From assembly GCF_900590885.1 (NCBI RefSeq), contig NZ_UUON01000001.1, forward strand, positions 806,001 to 870,000: DNA of 64,000 nucleotides, given 5' to 3'. The position numbers and the translations under genes are program-made. A model generated the notes under the pieces. The model made no database searches. It was given only the letters and a program-made list of their open reading frames with translations, and was not told the DNA's origin. This stretch comes from Pseudomonas viridiflava. Lineage in GTDB: Bacteria > Pseudomonadota > Gammaproteobacteria > Pseudomonadales > Pseudomonadaceae. Each line of letters opens with the position of its first letter. The first letter of the stretch is position 1. Positions 54,962 to 62,739 of this stretch are shown here, in pieces.

Positions 54962-55990
54962 TCAACCGTGGGTAGGTTCGGTCGAGGCGGTTGAAAGGCG
55001 GTAGCGCCCCGGTGCCATCCCAAACCAGCGCTCACAGGCTTTGTTGAGCGCACTCTGGCTTTTGAAACCGACGCTGTAGCTGATGTGCTTGAGGGGTTGT
55101 GCGGTATTCACCAGCAGGTGATGCGTCTGTTGACACCGGGCCTGGTCCAGCAGTTTTTGAAAGCTTGCCCCGGACATTTCCAAGGCGCGGGTCAGTTGGT
55201 GTGTCGAGAGGTTGAGGGCGCGGGCAACCTCGTCGACCGTGACCGGCCTGGTCTGGTGCAGGTGCTGCAAGACCACGCGTTTTACCCGCATGGAGATGCT
55301 GTCAGTGGCTAACTCACGGGTTTTGCGCTTGAGGTATTCATGGTGCATTTGCTGCAGGGTGGCATCAAATGTCGGCAGGGGCAGGTCAGTGTCACAGCGC
55401 ATAAACGTTAACGCATTGACGGTCGAAGAGAACACCAGGTTGGGCCCGAACATCTGTTGCAGTTGCCGGGTGTCTTGAGGGGCGGGATAGGTGAACTCTG
55501 CCAATGTCGGCATGATGCGTACCGTCGGCGTAAGCCAATGCAACAGGCCCATCGTAATCGACGCGATCGCGTCGATAAACACCCTGGGCAGTGGCGGCCC
55601 TGAGGCGTCGGCCGACGTTCCGACAAATCTCAACTGTGCGCGCTGCTCCTCGATATACAGGCAAAAGCCAGTGCCCACGGTGGGGTAAAAATCGATGATG
55701 CATTGAAGTGCGCTATGAATCGTCGCGCTCGACATGATCGCAAAGCCCAGAACCCCCAAATTACCGGGATGCGCCTTCTGATAGGCCAGCAAGCCAATGT
55801 CCTCTCCCCCGCTGCGTCGTTGAACCTGCAGGAAAAACTCGTTGAGTTCATCGAGGGGGATTTGTTGTGCGCCGCCCGACAGGTTCGCAATCGCTCCTGC
55901 GAAAGTCGGCTGAGACGGGGTGGGGTCAAGGTGAGCGAGCCCTATACCACTGATTAATGCTTGAGCGAGTACTGCGGAAATACTGTGCAT
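54962..55990 (-). CDS. AraC family regulator (Arabinose_bd/OruR type)
   Basis: 342 aa. The N-terminal effector domain (about 20-210, with AYQKAHPGNLGVLGFAIMSSATIHSAL) resembles the PF12625 group. The C-terminal double HTH (about 235-335) ends with the AraC signature YSVGFKSQSALNKACERWFGMAPGRYR. The inducer is unknown. GGAA lies 7 nt before ATG. It is divergent from the oxaloacetate decarboxylase gene, 292 bp away, and may control it. Confidence 0.88.
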   Translation of the reverse strand: MHSISAVLAQALISGIGLAHLDPTPSQPTFAGAIANLSGGAQQIPLDELNEFFLQVQRRSGGEDIGLLAYQKAHPGNLGVLGFAIMSSATIHSALQCIIDFYPTVGTGFCLYIEEQRAQLRFVGTSADASGPPLPRVFIDAIASITMGLLHWLTPTVRIMPTLAEFTYPAPQDTRQLQQMFGPNLVFSSTVNALTFMRCDTDLPLPTFDATLQQMHHEYLKRKTRELATDSISMRVKRVVLQHLHQTRPVTVDEVARALNLSTHQLTRALEMSGASFQKLLDQARCQQTHHLLVNTAQPLKHISYSVGFKSQSALNKACERWFGMAPGRYRLSTASTEPTHG

Positions 55991-55997
55991 CGTGATT

Positions 55998-56038
55998 CCA
56001 GAATAAGACCGTTGGAGCTCCTTTTATGTTTATTCTGG
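55998..56038. promoter_or_regulatory. Symmetric palindrome upstream of the AraC gene
   Basis: Perfect 9-bp arms CCAGAATAA (55998-56006) and TTATTCTGG (56030-56038) with the self-complementary GGAGCTCC (56014-56021) at the centre. It starts 8 bp from the AraC start codon. It is a candidate operator for autoregulation, or a leader hairpin. Confidence 0.45.
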
Positions 56039-56065
56039 ATGCGCTCGTACTGGTAAAAATTGGAC

Positions 56066-56082
56066 AAGTTGTAGGACAACTT
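56066..56082. promoter_or_regulatory. Dyad AAGTTGT-AGG-ACAACTT in the AraC/decarboxylase gap
   Basis: A perfect 7-3-7 dyad, extended by TGGTAA and TTACCA on the two sides, that also reads as a GGACAA direct repeat at 12-bp pitch. It lies mid-way between the divergent genes and is a candidate regulator site. Confidence 0.4.
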
Positions 56083-56282
56083 ACCACTCTCCATGCAAAC
56101 GTGCAGCAGTTTCACGCAGGTCTATAGAGTCGCCATCGGCCCCGCCCGGCCACTGAGCGTATGTGATTTACGCATAGCCCATTCTCAAACGTCATAATCC
56201 CCGGCCCGCCTGCATGGTAATCTCGCGCGACCACGAATAGACATAGATCGTCACATGACGATGACCAGAGCCAGGAAAGAAC

Positions 56283-57152
56283 ATGCCGAAAAAATCTCAC
56301 TCAGCGCTGCGCCGTAATTTCCGTGAATTGCTTGCAACACCCGCCTGCGTTGAAACCGCTTCCGTATTTGACCCGATGTCGGCGCGTATCGCCGCCGACC
56401 TGGGGTTTGAGGTTGGCATCCTGGGAGGCTCCGTCGCCTCGTTGCAGGTACTGGCTGCACCCGATTTTGCATTGATCACACTGAGTGAGTTTGTTGAACA
56501 GGCCACCCGTATCGGCCGCGTTGCCCAACTGCCTTTTATAGCCGACGCCGACCACGGCTACGGCAACGCGCTGAACGTGATGCGCACCGTTGAAGAACTC
56601 GAGCGCGCCGGCGTCGCGGCACTCACTATCGAAGACACCTTGCTGCCCGCGCAATTCGGGCGCAAATCCACCGACCTGATCTCCATCGGCGAAGGCATCG
56701 GCAAAGTCCGCGCGGCGCTGGAAGCGCGTGTCGACCCCGAGCTGTCGATCATTGCGCGGACCAACGCCGGTGTGCTGCCCACTGAAGCGGTGATCGAACG
56801 CACCCTGGCCTATCAGAAAGCCGGTGCCGACGGGATTTGCATGGTCGGTGTCAGCGATTTCGAGCACCTGGAAAAGATCGCCGAACACCTCACCGTCCCG
56901 TTGATGCTCGTCACCTACGGCAACCCCAAGCTCAATGACAGCCAACGCCTCGCCAGCCTGGGCGTGCGTGTGGTGGTTGCCGGCCATGGCGCCTACTTTG
57001 CCGCGATCAAGGCCACCTACGACAGCCTGCGCGCGCAGCGCCAGTTGACCCATAGCACCTCGAACCTCAGCGCCACCGAACTGACGCACACCTACACGTT
57101 GCCGGAAAGCTACGTGGCCTGGGCCGAAGAGTTCATGGACGTAAAAGAGTAA
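56283..57152 (+). CDS. Oxaloacetate decarboxylase (PEP mutase/isocitrate lyase superfamily, PA4872-like)
   Basis: 289 aa TIM-barrel. Metal-binding region DADHGYGN (D88, D90, H91) and TIEDTLLP. H235 in [18 protein letters not shown] matches the His reported as distinctive for the P. aeruginosa PA4872 oxaloacetate decarboxylase. The catalytic Cys loop of isocitrate and methylisocitrate lyases is absent. It should convert oxaloacetate to pyruvate and CO2 with Mg2+. Divergent from the AraC regulator. Confidence 0.85.
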   Translation: MPKKSHSALRRNFRELLATPACVETASVFDPMSARIAADLGFEVGILGGSVASLQVLAAPDFALITLSEFVEQATRIGRVAQLPFIADADHGYGNALNVMRTVEELERAGVAALTIEDTLLPAQFGRKSTDLISIGEGIGKVRAALEARVDPELSIIARTNAGVLPTEAVIERTLAYQKAGADGICMVGVSDFEHLEKIAEHLTVPLMLVTYGNPKLNDSQRLASLGVRVVVAGHGAYFAAIKATYDSLRAQRQLTHSTSNLSATELTHTYTLPESYVAWAEEFMDVKE

Positions 57153-57238
57153 TACCCGGGCGCTAAAAGGGGGCGATCACCCCTCTGCCCTCCTCCCCCG
57201 TTAGTTCAACTAACCGGCAGATCAAAAACTCCCCACGA

Positions 57239-57265
57239 AAAAATCCGCCGCAGAATCTGCGGCGG
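57239..57265 (-). terminator. Intrinsic terminator oriented leftward
   Basis: The stem CCGCCGCAGA/TCTGCGGCGG with a single central base (57245-57265) is followed on the minus strand by a run of six T. That is a textbook terminator on the minus strand, although both flanking genes are on the plus strand. Confidence 0.65.
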
Positions 57266-57425
57266 CAACCAAAGGGTTTTGTCGAAGCAGAGCGGCTAAG
57301 ACGGACTCAACGCTACACCGCTGGGCGGTTAAATAATGTGAAGTTTAATTAATCGAGTTTCACCCCGCACCCGGCTGCAGCCCGCGCAAACTGTGCCTGC
57401 AATCAGCTTCGACAAACACGTCGAA
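57245..57425 (-). ncRNA. Candidate minus-strand small RNA
   Basis: A leftward transcript ending at the terminator at 57245 would contain GTTTGTCGAAGC near its 5' end and its complement GCTTCGACAAAAC just before the terminator, closing a stem. No coding frame lies there, and no clear promoter was found. The 5' end is a guess. It is not recognised as RsmX/Y/Z or CrcZ. Confidence 0.3.
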
Positions 57426-57537
57426 TACAATAAAAACCTGTAGCACCTCACCTGAAAAACCCTGCCCAAACAACCTGTGCGCCATCCAATAAGTGCGGTG
57501 TTTCTGTGCGCGTTAATTATTCCGGGGAAGTAAGAAC

Positions 57538-58860
57538 ATGATCAAACAGTGCAGCCTGTTAGCGCTGGCGGTGTGCGCCAGTATCAGCCAAGTCGCGTTT
57601 GCCGACGCCGTTTCGGACCAGGCCGACGCCAAGGGTTTTATCGAGGGCAGCAGCGTCACCGGGTTGCTGCGCAACTACTACATGAACCGCAACCGCGAAG
57701 GCGGCCGGGCCGACAACATCGACTGGACCCAAGGCGCAATGCTCAACTACGCCTCGGGTTTCACCCAGGGCACCATCGGTTTTGGCGTGGACGCCTACGC
57801 CTACGGCGGGCTGAAACTCGACGCCACCCACGCCGATGCCGGCACCGGCAACCTGCCGACCGATCGGCATGGCGACCCGGAAGACGCCTACGGCTCCGTC
57901 GGCGCGGCGGTGAAGATTAAGATCTCCAAGACCCAGCTGAAATTCGGCGACATGCAGCCCACCGCGCCCGTGTTCGCCACCGGCGGCACCCGCCTGTTGC
58001 CGCAAACCGCCACCGGGTTTGACCTGACCAGCAGCGAAATCGCCGGCCTGGACCTGGAGGCCGGGCATTTCACCAGCACCAACAGCGGCATGACCAGCAA
58101 CCATGACCACGATATCTACGCCACCTACGCGAATATCCCCGCCAACAGTGCAAGCTTTGTCGGCGGCAAATACACCTTCACTCCGTCGCTGAGCGCCACG
58201 CTGTACGCCGGCGAGCTGGAAGACATCTGGCGCCAGTACTACACCAACCTCAACTACGTGATCCCGCTGGGCCATGACCAGTCGCTGGCCCTGGACGGCA
58301 ACCTGTATCGCACCCTCGACACCGGCAGTGCCAAGGCCGGTGCGATCAACAACACCACCTATTCGCTGGCGGCGGCGTACTCGTTCCTGCAGGCGCATAC
58401 ACTGACGCTGTCGTTCCAGAAGGTGCACGGCGACACGCCCTTTGACTACATCGGCACTGGCAATAACGGCGCAGGTGAAGGCGGCGACTCGGTGTTCCTG
58501 GCCAACTCGGTGCAATGGGGCGACTTCAACGGCCCGGGCGAACAGTCCTGGGGCATTCGTTATGACCTGAACATGGCCAGCTATGGCGTGCCGGGGCTGA
58601 GTTTCATGACCCGCTACATCAACGGCTCCGACATCAACGGCACGCACACCCCGGTTGGCAGCGCCTATGCCGGCGACTACGGCGCAGATGGAGCGCACCA
58701 TGAAACCGATGTGGAAGCCAAATACGTGATCCAGACCGGCCCGGCGAAGAACCTGTCGCTACGCGTGCGCGACGCCATCGTGGCGTCGAACGCCGACCAG
58801 CGTGATGGGGATTTGAACGAGCTGCGAGTGATCGTCGACTACCCGTTCACCTTGTTGTAA
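57538..58860 (+). CDS. OprD family outer-membrane porin
   Basis: 440 aa with a signal peptide (about 1-22, ending VAFA-D) and the OprD pattern: GFIEGSSVTGLLRNYYMNR, GAMLNYASGFTQGTIGFGVDAYAYGG, QLKFGDMQPTAPVFATGGTRLLPQT and the C-terminal DLNELRVIVDYPF. Eighteen-strand barrels of this family admit amino acids or aromatic acids; the specific solute cannot be told. GGGGAAG precedes the ATG. A 9-bp hairpin follows. Confidence 0.92.
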   Translation: MIKQCSLLALAVCASISQVAFADAVSDQADAKGFIEGSSVTGLLRNYYMNRNREGGRADNIDWTQGAMLNYASGFTQGTIGFGVDAYAYGGLKLDATHADAGTGNLPTDRHGDPEDAYGSVGAAVKIKISKTQLKFGDMQPTAPVFATGGTRLLPQTATGFDLTSSEIAGLDLEAGHFTSTNSGMTSNHDHDIYATYANIPANSASFVGGKYTFTPSLSATLYAGELEDIWRQYYTNLNYVIPLGHDQSLALDGNLYRTLDTGSAKAGAINNTTYSLAAAYSFLQAHTLTLSFQKVHGDTPFDYIGTGNNGAGEGGDSVFLANSVQWGDFNGPGEQSWGIRYDLNMASYGVPGLSFMTRYINGSDINGTHTPVGSAYAGDYGADGAHHETDVEAKYVIQTGPAKNLSLRVRDAIVASNADQRDGDLNELRVIVDYPFTLL

Positions 58861-58871
58861 ATGGCTGCAAG

Positions 58872-58895
58872 GGAGAGGGAGCAAACTCCCTCTCC
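58872..58895. terminator. Hairpin between porin and chemoreceptor genes
   Basis: Perfect 9-bp arms GGAGAGGGA and TCCCTCTCC with a 6-nt loop between convergent stops at 58860 and 58902. There is no T-tract; a bidirectional role is inferred. Confidence 0.55.
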
Positions 58896-58901
58896 TGAGG
58901 A

Positions 58902-60257
58902 TCAGCCAACCCAGCCTATGGCCGCTTTGGGGATCACTTCCGACTCATCCAGCTTCGACGCAAACATGCTCACCGCCTGAACCGCATCACTGGTGCTGGT
59001 GCGAATCTGCAGGATCACCGACCCCGCCTGGTCCGCCAGGTGCACGCCGCGTTGTGCGCCTTCCTGGGTGGCATTCATGCTGGTCACCGCGTCGCGGGTT
59101 TCCGACAGAATCAGGCCAATCATCTCGGCGATTTCCGCCGTGGAACGGCTGGTACGCCCCGCCAGTTGCCTTACTTCGTCAGCAACCACCGCAAAGCCAC
59201 GGCCTTGATCGCCCGCACGCGCAGCCTCAATGGCGGCGTTGAGTGCCAGCAAGTTGGTCTGGTCGGCGATGCCGCGAATGGTATTGACGATGGCCGTGAT
59301 TTGCTCGGACCGATCGCCCAGTTGCCCGACCAAACGCGCCGACGCGCCAATGTTATCGGCGATGCGGCGCATCTCCGTGGCGGTTTCCTGGATCACTTGA
59401 GTGCCGTGCTCGGCAAAGCGCTCGGTCTCGGAGGAAATATGGTAGGCCCGCGAGGCACCGCGTGAGTCTTCCTCGAATTTCTCCACGCGCTCGGTGATGT
59501 CGCTGGCAAACTTGACGATCTTGATCAGCGTGCCTTCGGCGTCGTACACCGGGTTGTAACTGGCTTCCAGCCACACCACGCGGCCATGTTTGCCCAGGCG
59601 TTTGAATTGCCCGGTAAAGAACTCACCGTTATTCAGGCGGCGCCAGAAATCAGCGTATTCGCTGCTGTTGACCAACACCGGCTCGCAAAACACCTGGTGA
59701 TGTTTGCCTTTGATCTCCGCCAGTGAATAGCCCATCACGTTCAAGAAGTTCGGGTTGGCCTCCAGCACTTGGCCACGCAAATCGAATTCGATCACTGCCA
59801 TTGCCCGGTCCAGTGCGACCAGCTTGCTGCGCGTGGCCGCCTCTTGCGCGACCTTCTCGGTGACGTCCAGCGCGTACTTGACCACCTTCAACACCTGGCC
59901 ACGCTCGTCCAACACCGGGTTGTAGCTGGCTTCAAGCCAAATGGTCTTGCCGTTGGCGCCCACGCGCTTGAAGGTCCCCGAGACAAACTTGCCGGCCTTC
60001 AGCTCGCCCCAGAATTGGCTATAGGCCGGGCTGTTGGTCAGCGCCGGCAAGCAAAAATCGCGGTGGGTTTTACCAGCCAATTGCTCACGGCTGTAACCCA
60101 GGACATTGAGAAAGTTGTCGTTGGCACGCAGCACCTTGCCGTTGAGGTCAAATTCGACCACGGCCATGGAGCGCTCAAGTGCGCCAATCAGTCCTTTATA
60201 TTCAGTGACGTCGGCCGTCCTGGCCGCCAGTTCGGTTTTAAGTGCAGTGTTGAACAT
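58902..60257 (-). CDS. Soluble double-PAS chemotaxis transducer (BdlA-like)
   Basis: 451 aa, no TM segments. PAS1 (about 28-135) and PAS2 (about 148-258) are nearly repeats of one another (AVxEFDLxGxVLxANxNFLNVxGYS, [15 protein letters not shown]). An MCP signalling domain follows, with [39 protein letters not shown]. The layout and length match BdlA, the P. aeruginosa biofilm-dispersion protein, and Aer-like sensors. The cofactor (haem or FAD) cannot be read from sequence. GAGGG supports ATG 60257. Confidence 0.88.
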   Translation of the reverse strand: MFNTALKTELAARTADVTEYKGLIGALERSMAVVEFDLNGKVLRANDNFLNVLGYSREQLAGKTHRDFCLPALTNSPAYSQFWGELKAGKFVSGTFKRVGANGKTIWLEASYNPVLDERGQVLKVVKYALDVTEKVAQEAATRSKLVALDRAMAVIEFDLRGQVLEANPNFLNVMGYSLAEIKGKHHQVFCEPVLVNSSEYADFWRRLNNGEFFTGQFKRLGKHGRVVWLEASYNPVYDAEGTLIKIVKFASDITERVEKFEEDSRGASRAYHISSETERFAEHGTQVIQETATEMRRIADNIGASARLVGQLGDRSEQITAIVNTIRGIADQTNLLALNAAIEAARAGDQGRGFAVVADEVRQLAGRTSRSTAEIAEMIGLILSETRDAVTSMNATQEGAQRGVHLADQAGSVILQIRTSTSDAVQAVSMFASKLDESEVIPKAAIGWVG

Positions 60258-60360
60258 GACGTACCCTCAGGCGTGCGAAGAACCTAGTGCTAACTTCGCT
60301 ATCGGCTGGTAAATACGCGACTTAACGTGACATGAATGTTTATTTTCTGACGTCAAAAAC

Positions 60361-60846
60361 CTAAGTATTCGCGCACGACGCCATGCGTTCACGCATGCCT
60401 TCGCTGGCCGCCGGGCCCGCCTGTATCAGGCACGCATCCCACGGCACCACCTGCCCTTCGGCGTTCGCCATTACCGGCTGCAGCGCGCGGCCGGTCTCAC
60501 GCTCCACCACCTCGACACTGGCGCCCTCCTCGGCGTAATGCCGGTTGCCCCATGCCACCAACGCCATCAGCACCATGCGGAAATCCTCGCCCTTGGCCGT
60601 CGGTACATATTCATGGCGCGGCGGCCGCTCGCTGTAGGCCCTGCGCTCGAGCATCCCGGCTTCCACCAATGCCGTGAGCCGGCGCGTCAACATGTTCGGC
60701 GCGATGCCCAGGCTGCGCGAGAACTCGTCGAAGCGCCGCAAGCCGTGCAGCGCGTCGCGCATGATCAGGATGCTCCACCACTCCCCTACCCGCTCAAGGC
60801 TGCGGGCGATGGGGCATTCGTCGCTGGTGAGGGACTTGCGTTGCAT
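60361..60846 (-). CDS. HxlR family transcriptional regulator
   Basis: 161 aa: the HxlR winged helix in the first 100 residues (CPIARSLERVGEWWSILIMRD, RRFDEFSRSLGIAPNMLTRRL) plus a C-terminal tail with two Cys. AGGA lies 6 nt before ATG 60846. The frame extends further upstream across the divergent promoter without support. It is divergent from a fabF paralogue, its likely target. Confidence 0.88.
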   Translation of the reverse strand: MQRKSLTSDECPIARSLERVGEWWSILIMRDALHGLRRFDEFSRSLGIAPNMLTRRLTALVEAGMLERRAYSERPPRHEYVPTAKGEDFRMVLMALVAWGNRHYAEEGASVEVVERETGRALQPVMANAEGQVVPWDACLIQAGPAASEGMRERMASCANT

Positions 60847-60886
60847 GGCGGTTCCTATACGTCGGTGCAAAGTTGTGTGGCGCCAT

Positions 60887-60909
60887 GTTACTTTCATCAT
60901 GATAGTGAC
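60887..60909. promoter_or_regulatory. Imperfect dyad, candidate HxlR operator
   Basis: GTTACTTTCAT-C-ATGATAGTGAC: two 11-nt arms with two mismatches, centred between the divergent starts at 60846 and 60955. Confidence 0.45.
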
Positions 60910-60954
60910 GTCCACTGAGTCTGTATCCCTCAACGCAAGCGGAGTCGATTGATC

Positions 60955-62223
60955 ATGAGTAAACGTATCGTGGTGACAGGCATGGGCGCGCTGACGCCCT
61001 TGGGCGCCGACGTGGAATCCACCTGGAAACGCCTGCTGGATGGGCAGTCGGGCATTCGCCGGCTGCCGGAAGAACTGATCGGCGACCTGGCCGTCAGCAT
61101 CGGCGGCCAGGTGCAAAGCGCGCTGCAAGACTCGGAAGCGGGCTTTGACCCGGATCGGCTGTTGGCCGCCAAGGAACAGCGCAAGATGGACCGCTTCATT
61201 CTGTTCGCCCTGGCCGCGGCGGATGAAGCCCTGAAGCAAGCCGGCTGGGCGCCGAACACCCTTGAAGCACAGGAACGCACCGCCACCATCATCGCCTCCG
61301 GCGTGGGCGGCTTCCCGGCGATTGCCGACGCGGTGCGCACCACCGACAGCAAAGGCCCGCGACGCTTATCCCCCTTCACCATCCCGTCGTTCCTGAGCAA
61401 CATGGCCGCCGGGCATGTGTCGATCAACTACGGTTTGAAAGGCCCACTGGGCGCGCCGGTTACCGCGTGTGCGGCAGGTGTGCAAGCGATTGGCGACGCC
61501 GCGCGGATGATTCGTGCCGGTGAAGTCGATGTGGCGGTGTGCGGCGGTGCCGAAGCGGCAATCCATCGGGTCAGCCTCGCCGGCTTTGCGGCGGCGCGGG
61601 CCTTGTCCAGCGACTTCAATGACAGCCCCGAGCGCGCCTCACGGCCGTTCGACCAGTCCCGCGACGGGTTCGTCATGGGCGAAGGCGCCGGCATCCTGGT
61701 CATCGAAGAACTCGAACACGCCCTGGCACGCGGCGCACAACCGATTGCCGAGCTGGTGGGCTACGGCACCAGCGCCGACGCCTACCACATGACCGCCGGC
61801 CCGGAAGATGGCGATGGCGCACGCCGCGCGATGCAGCAGGCCTTGCGCCAGGCCGGTATCCAGGCCTCGCAGGTGCAGTACCTGAACGCCCACGCCACCT
61901 CGACCCCGGTTGGCGATAAAGGCGAATTGGCCGCGATCAAAACCGTGTTCGGCGCCACTGGCAGCCCGGCGATCAGCTCGACCAAATCCGCCACCGGCCA
62001 CTTGCTCGGCGCAGCGGGCGGCATCGAGGCGATCTTCACCGTACTTGCCCTGCGCGATCAGGTCGCCCCGGTGACCCTCAACCTGGAAAACCCCGACACC
62101 CTCGCCGACGGCCTCGACCTGCTGCGCGGCGCCGCACGGCCCATGGCGATTGAATACGCGTTGTCCAACGGCTTCGGCTTTGGCGGCGTGAATGCCAGCG
62201 TGCTGTTCCGCCGCTGGCAGTAG
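60955..62223 (+). CDS. 3-oxoacyl-ACP synthase II (FabF paralogue)
   Basis: 422 aa ketosynthase, start ATG 60955 (MSKRIVVTGMG). Active site C172 (VTACAAG), the two His motifs NAHATSTPVGDK and KSATGHLLGAAGG, and NGFGFGGVNAS near the end. It condenses malonyl-ACP with acyl-ACP. The housekeeping fabF lies with acpP and fabD in Pseudomonas, so this isolated, HxlR-linked copy is probably a regulated paralogue; that is inference. GGAG lies 10 nt upstream. Confidence 0.9.
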   Translation: MSKRIVVTGMGALTPLGADVESTWKRLLDGQSGIRRLPEELIGDLAVSIGGQVQSALQDSEAGFDPDRLLAAKEQRKMDRFILFALAAADEALKQAGWAPNTLEAQERTATIIASGVGGFPAIADAVRTTDSKGPRRLSPFTIPSFLSNMAAGHVSINYGLKGPLGAPVTACAAGVQAIGDAARMIRAGEVDVAVCGGAEAAIHRVSLAGFAAARALSSDFNDSPERASRPFDQSRDGFVMGEGAGILVIEELEHALARGAQPIAELVGYGTSADAYHMTAGPEDGDGARRAMQQALRQAGIQASQVQYLNAHATSTPVGDKGELAAIKTVFGATGSPAISSTKSATGHLLGAAGGIEAIFTVLALRDQVAPVTLNLENPDTLADGLDLLRGAARPMAIEYALSNGFGFGGVNASVLFRRWQ

Positions 62224-62288
62224 TTTGCCCCTGAGTTGATTTTCGGGGACCATGGGCGCCTTTCCGAACCTGCCAACCAGAGGCGCCC

Positions 62289-62669
62289 ATGGCCAACCAC
62301 GACCTGCAGTACACCCCCGACCCGGATGCCGATTCGATTTCCTCCGACGTAATCGGCTTCAACGGCATCCTGGTTTCCACCCAGATCCCGACCCGTGCCG
62401 ACGGCAGCCTGGAACTGGGCGACATCACCGCGCAAAGCGAATGCACCCTGCAAGCGCTGAAAGTTGCCCTGGAAAAGGCCGGCAGTTCCATGGACCGGGT
62501 CATGCACCTGACCATTTATCTGACCGATATGGCCGACCGCGGCGCCTTCAACGAGATCTACAAACGCTTCTTCGCCAAGCCCTGGCCCGTGCGCGCGGCA
62601 GTTGGCGTTGCCGCATTGGCGGTAGACGGCATGCGCGTAGAAGTCACGGCGATGGCCGCCCAAGCCTGA
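62289..62669 (+). CDS. RidA family protein
   Basis: 126 aa with the RidA/YjgF fold and R102 (KPWPVRAAVGVAAL), the Arg needed for enamine/imine deamination. It may hydrolyse reactive 2-aminoacrylate-type intermediates or act in a specific catabolic route. GAGG lies 5 nt before ATG. It sits 65 bp after the fabF paralogue. Confidence 0.88.
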   Translation: MANHDLQYTPDPDADSISSDVIGFNGILVSTQIPTRADGSLELGDITAQSECTLQALKVALEKAGSSMDRVMHLTIYLTDMADRGAFNEIYKRFFAKPWPVRAAVGVAALAVDGMRVEVTAMAAQA

Positions 62670-62739
62670 AGGGATGCCGGTCAGGCATTTCACGGCTACA
62701 ATGCGCGCCTCAACCGTGACAAGCCTGACTAAAAAAACT

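Larger units (their letters stand above)
57153..57537. other. 385-bp gene-free region before the OprD porin
   Basis: No protein gene was recognised. The region holds a perfect hairpin at 57245-57265, an 11-bp inverted repeat 57278-57288/57406-57416, a TTCGAC/GTCGAA hairpin at 57408-57425, and AT-rich TTAATTAA near 57350. It should carry the oprD-like promoter and leader, and possibly a minus-strand small RNA. Confidence 0.6.
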
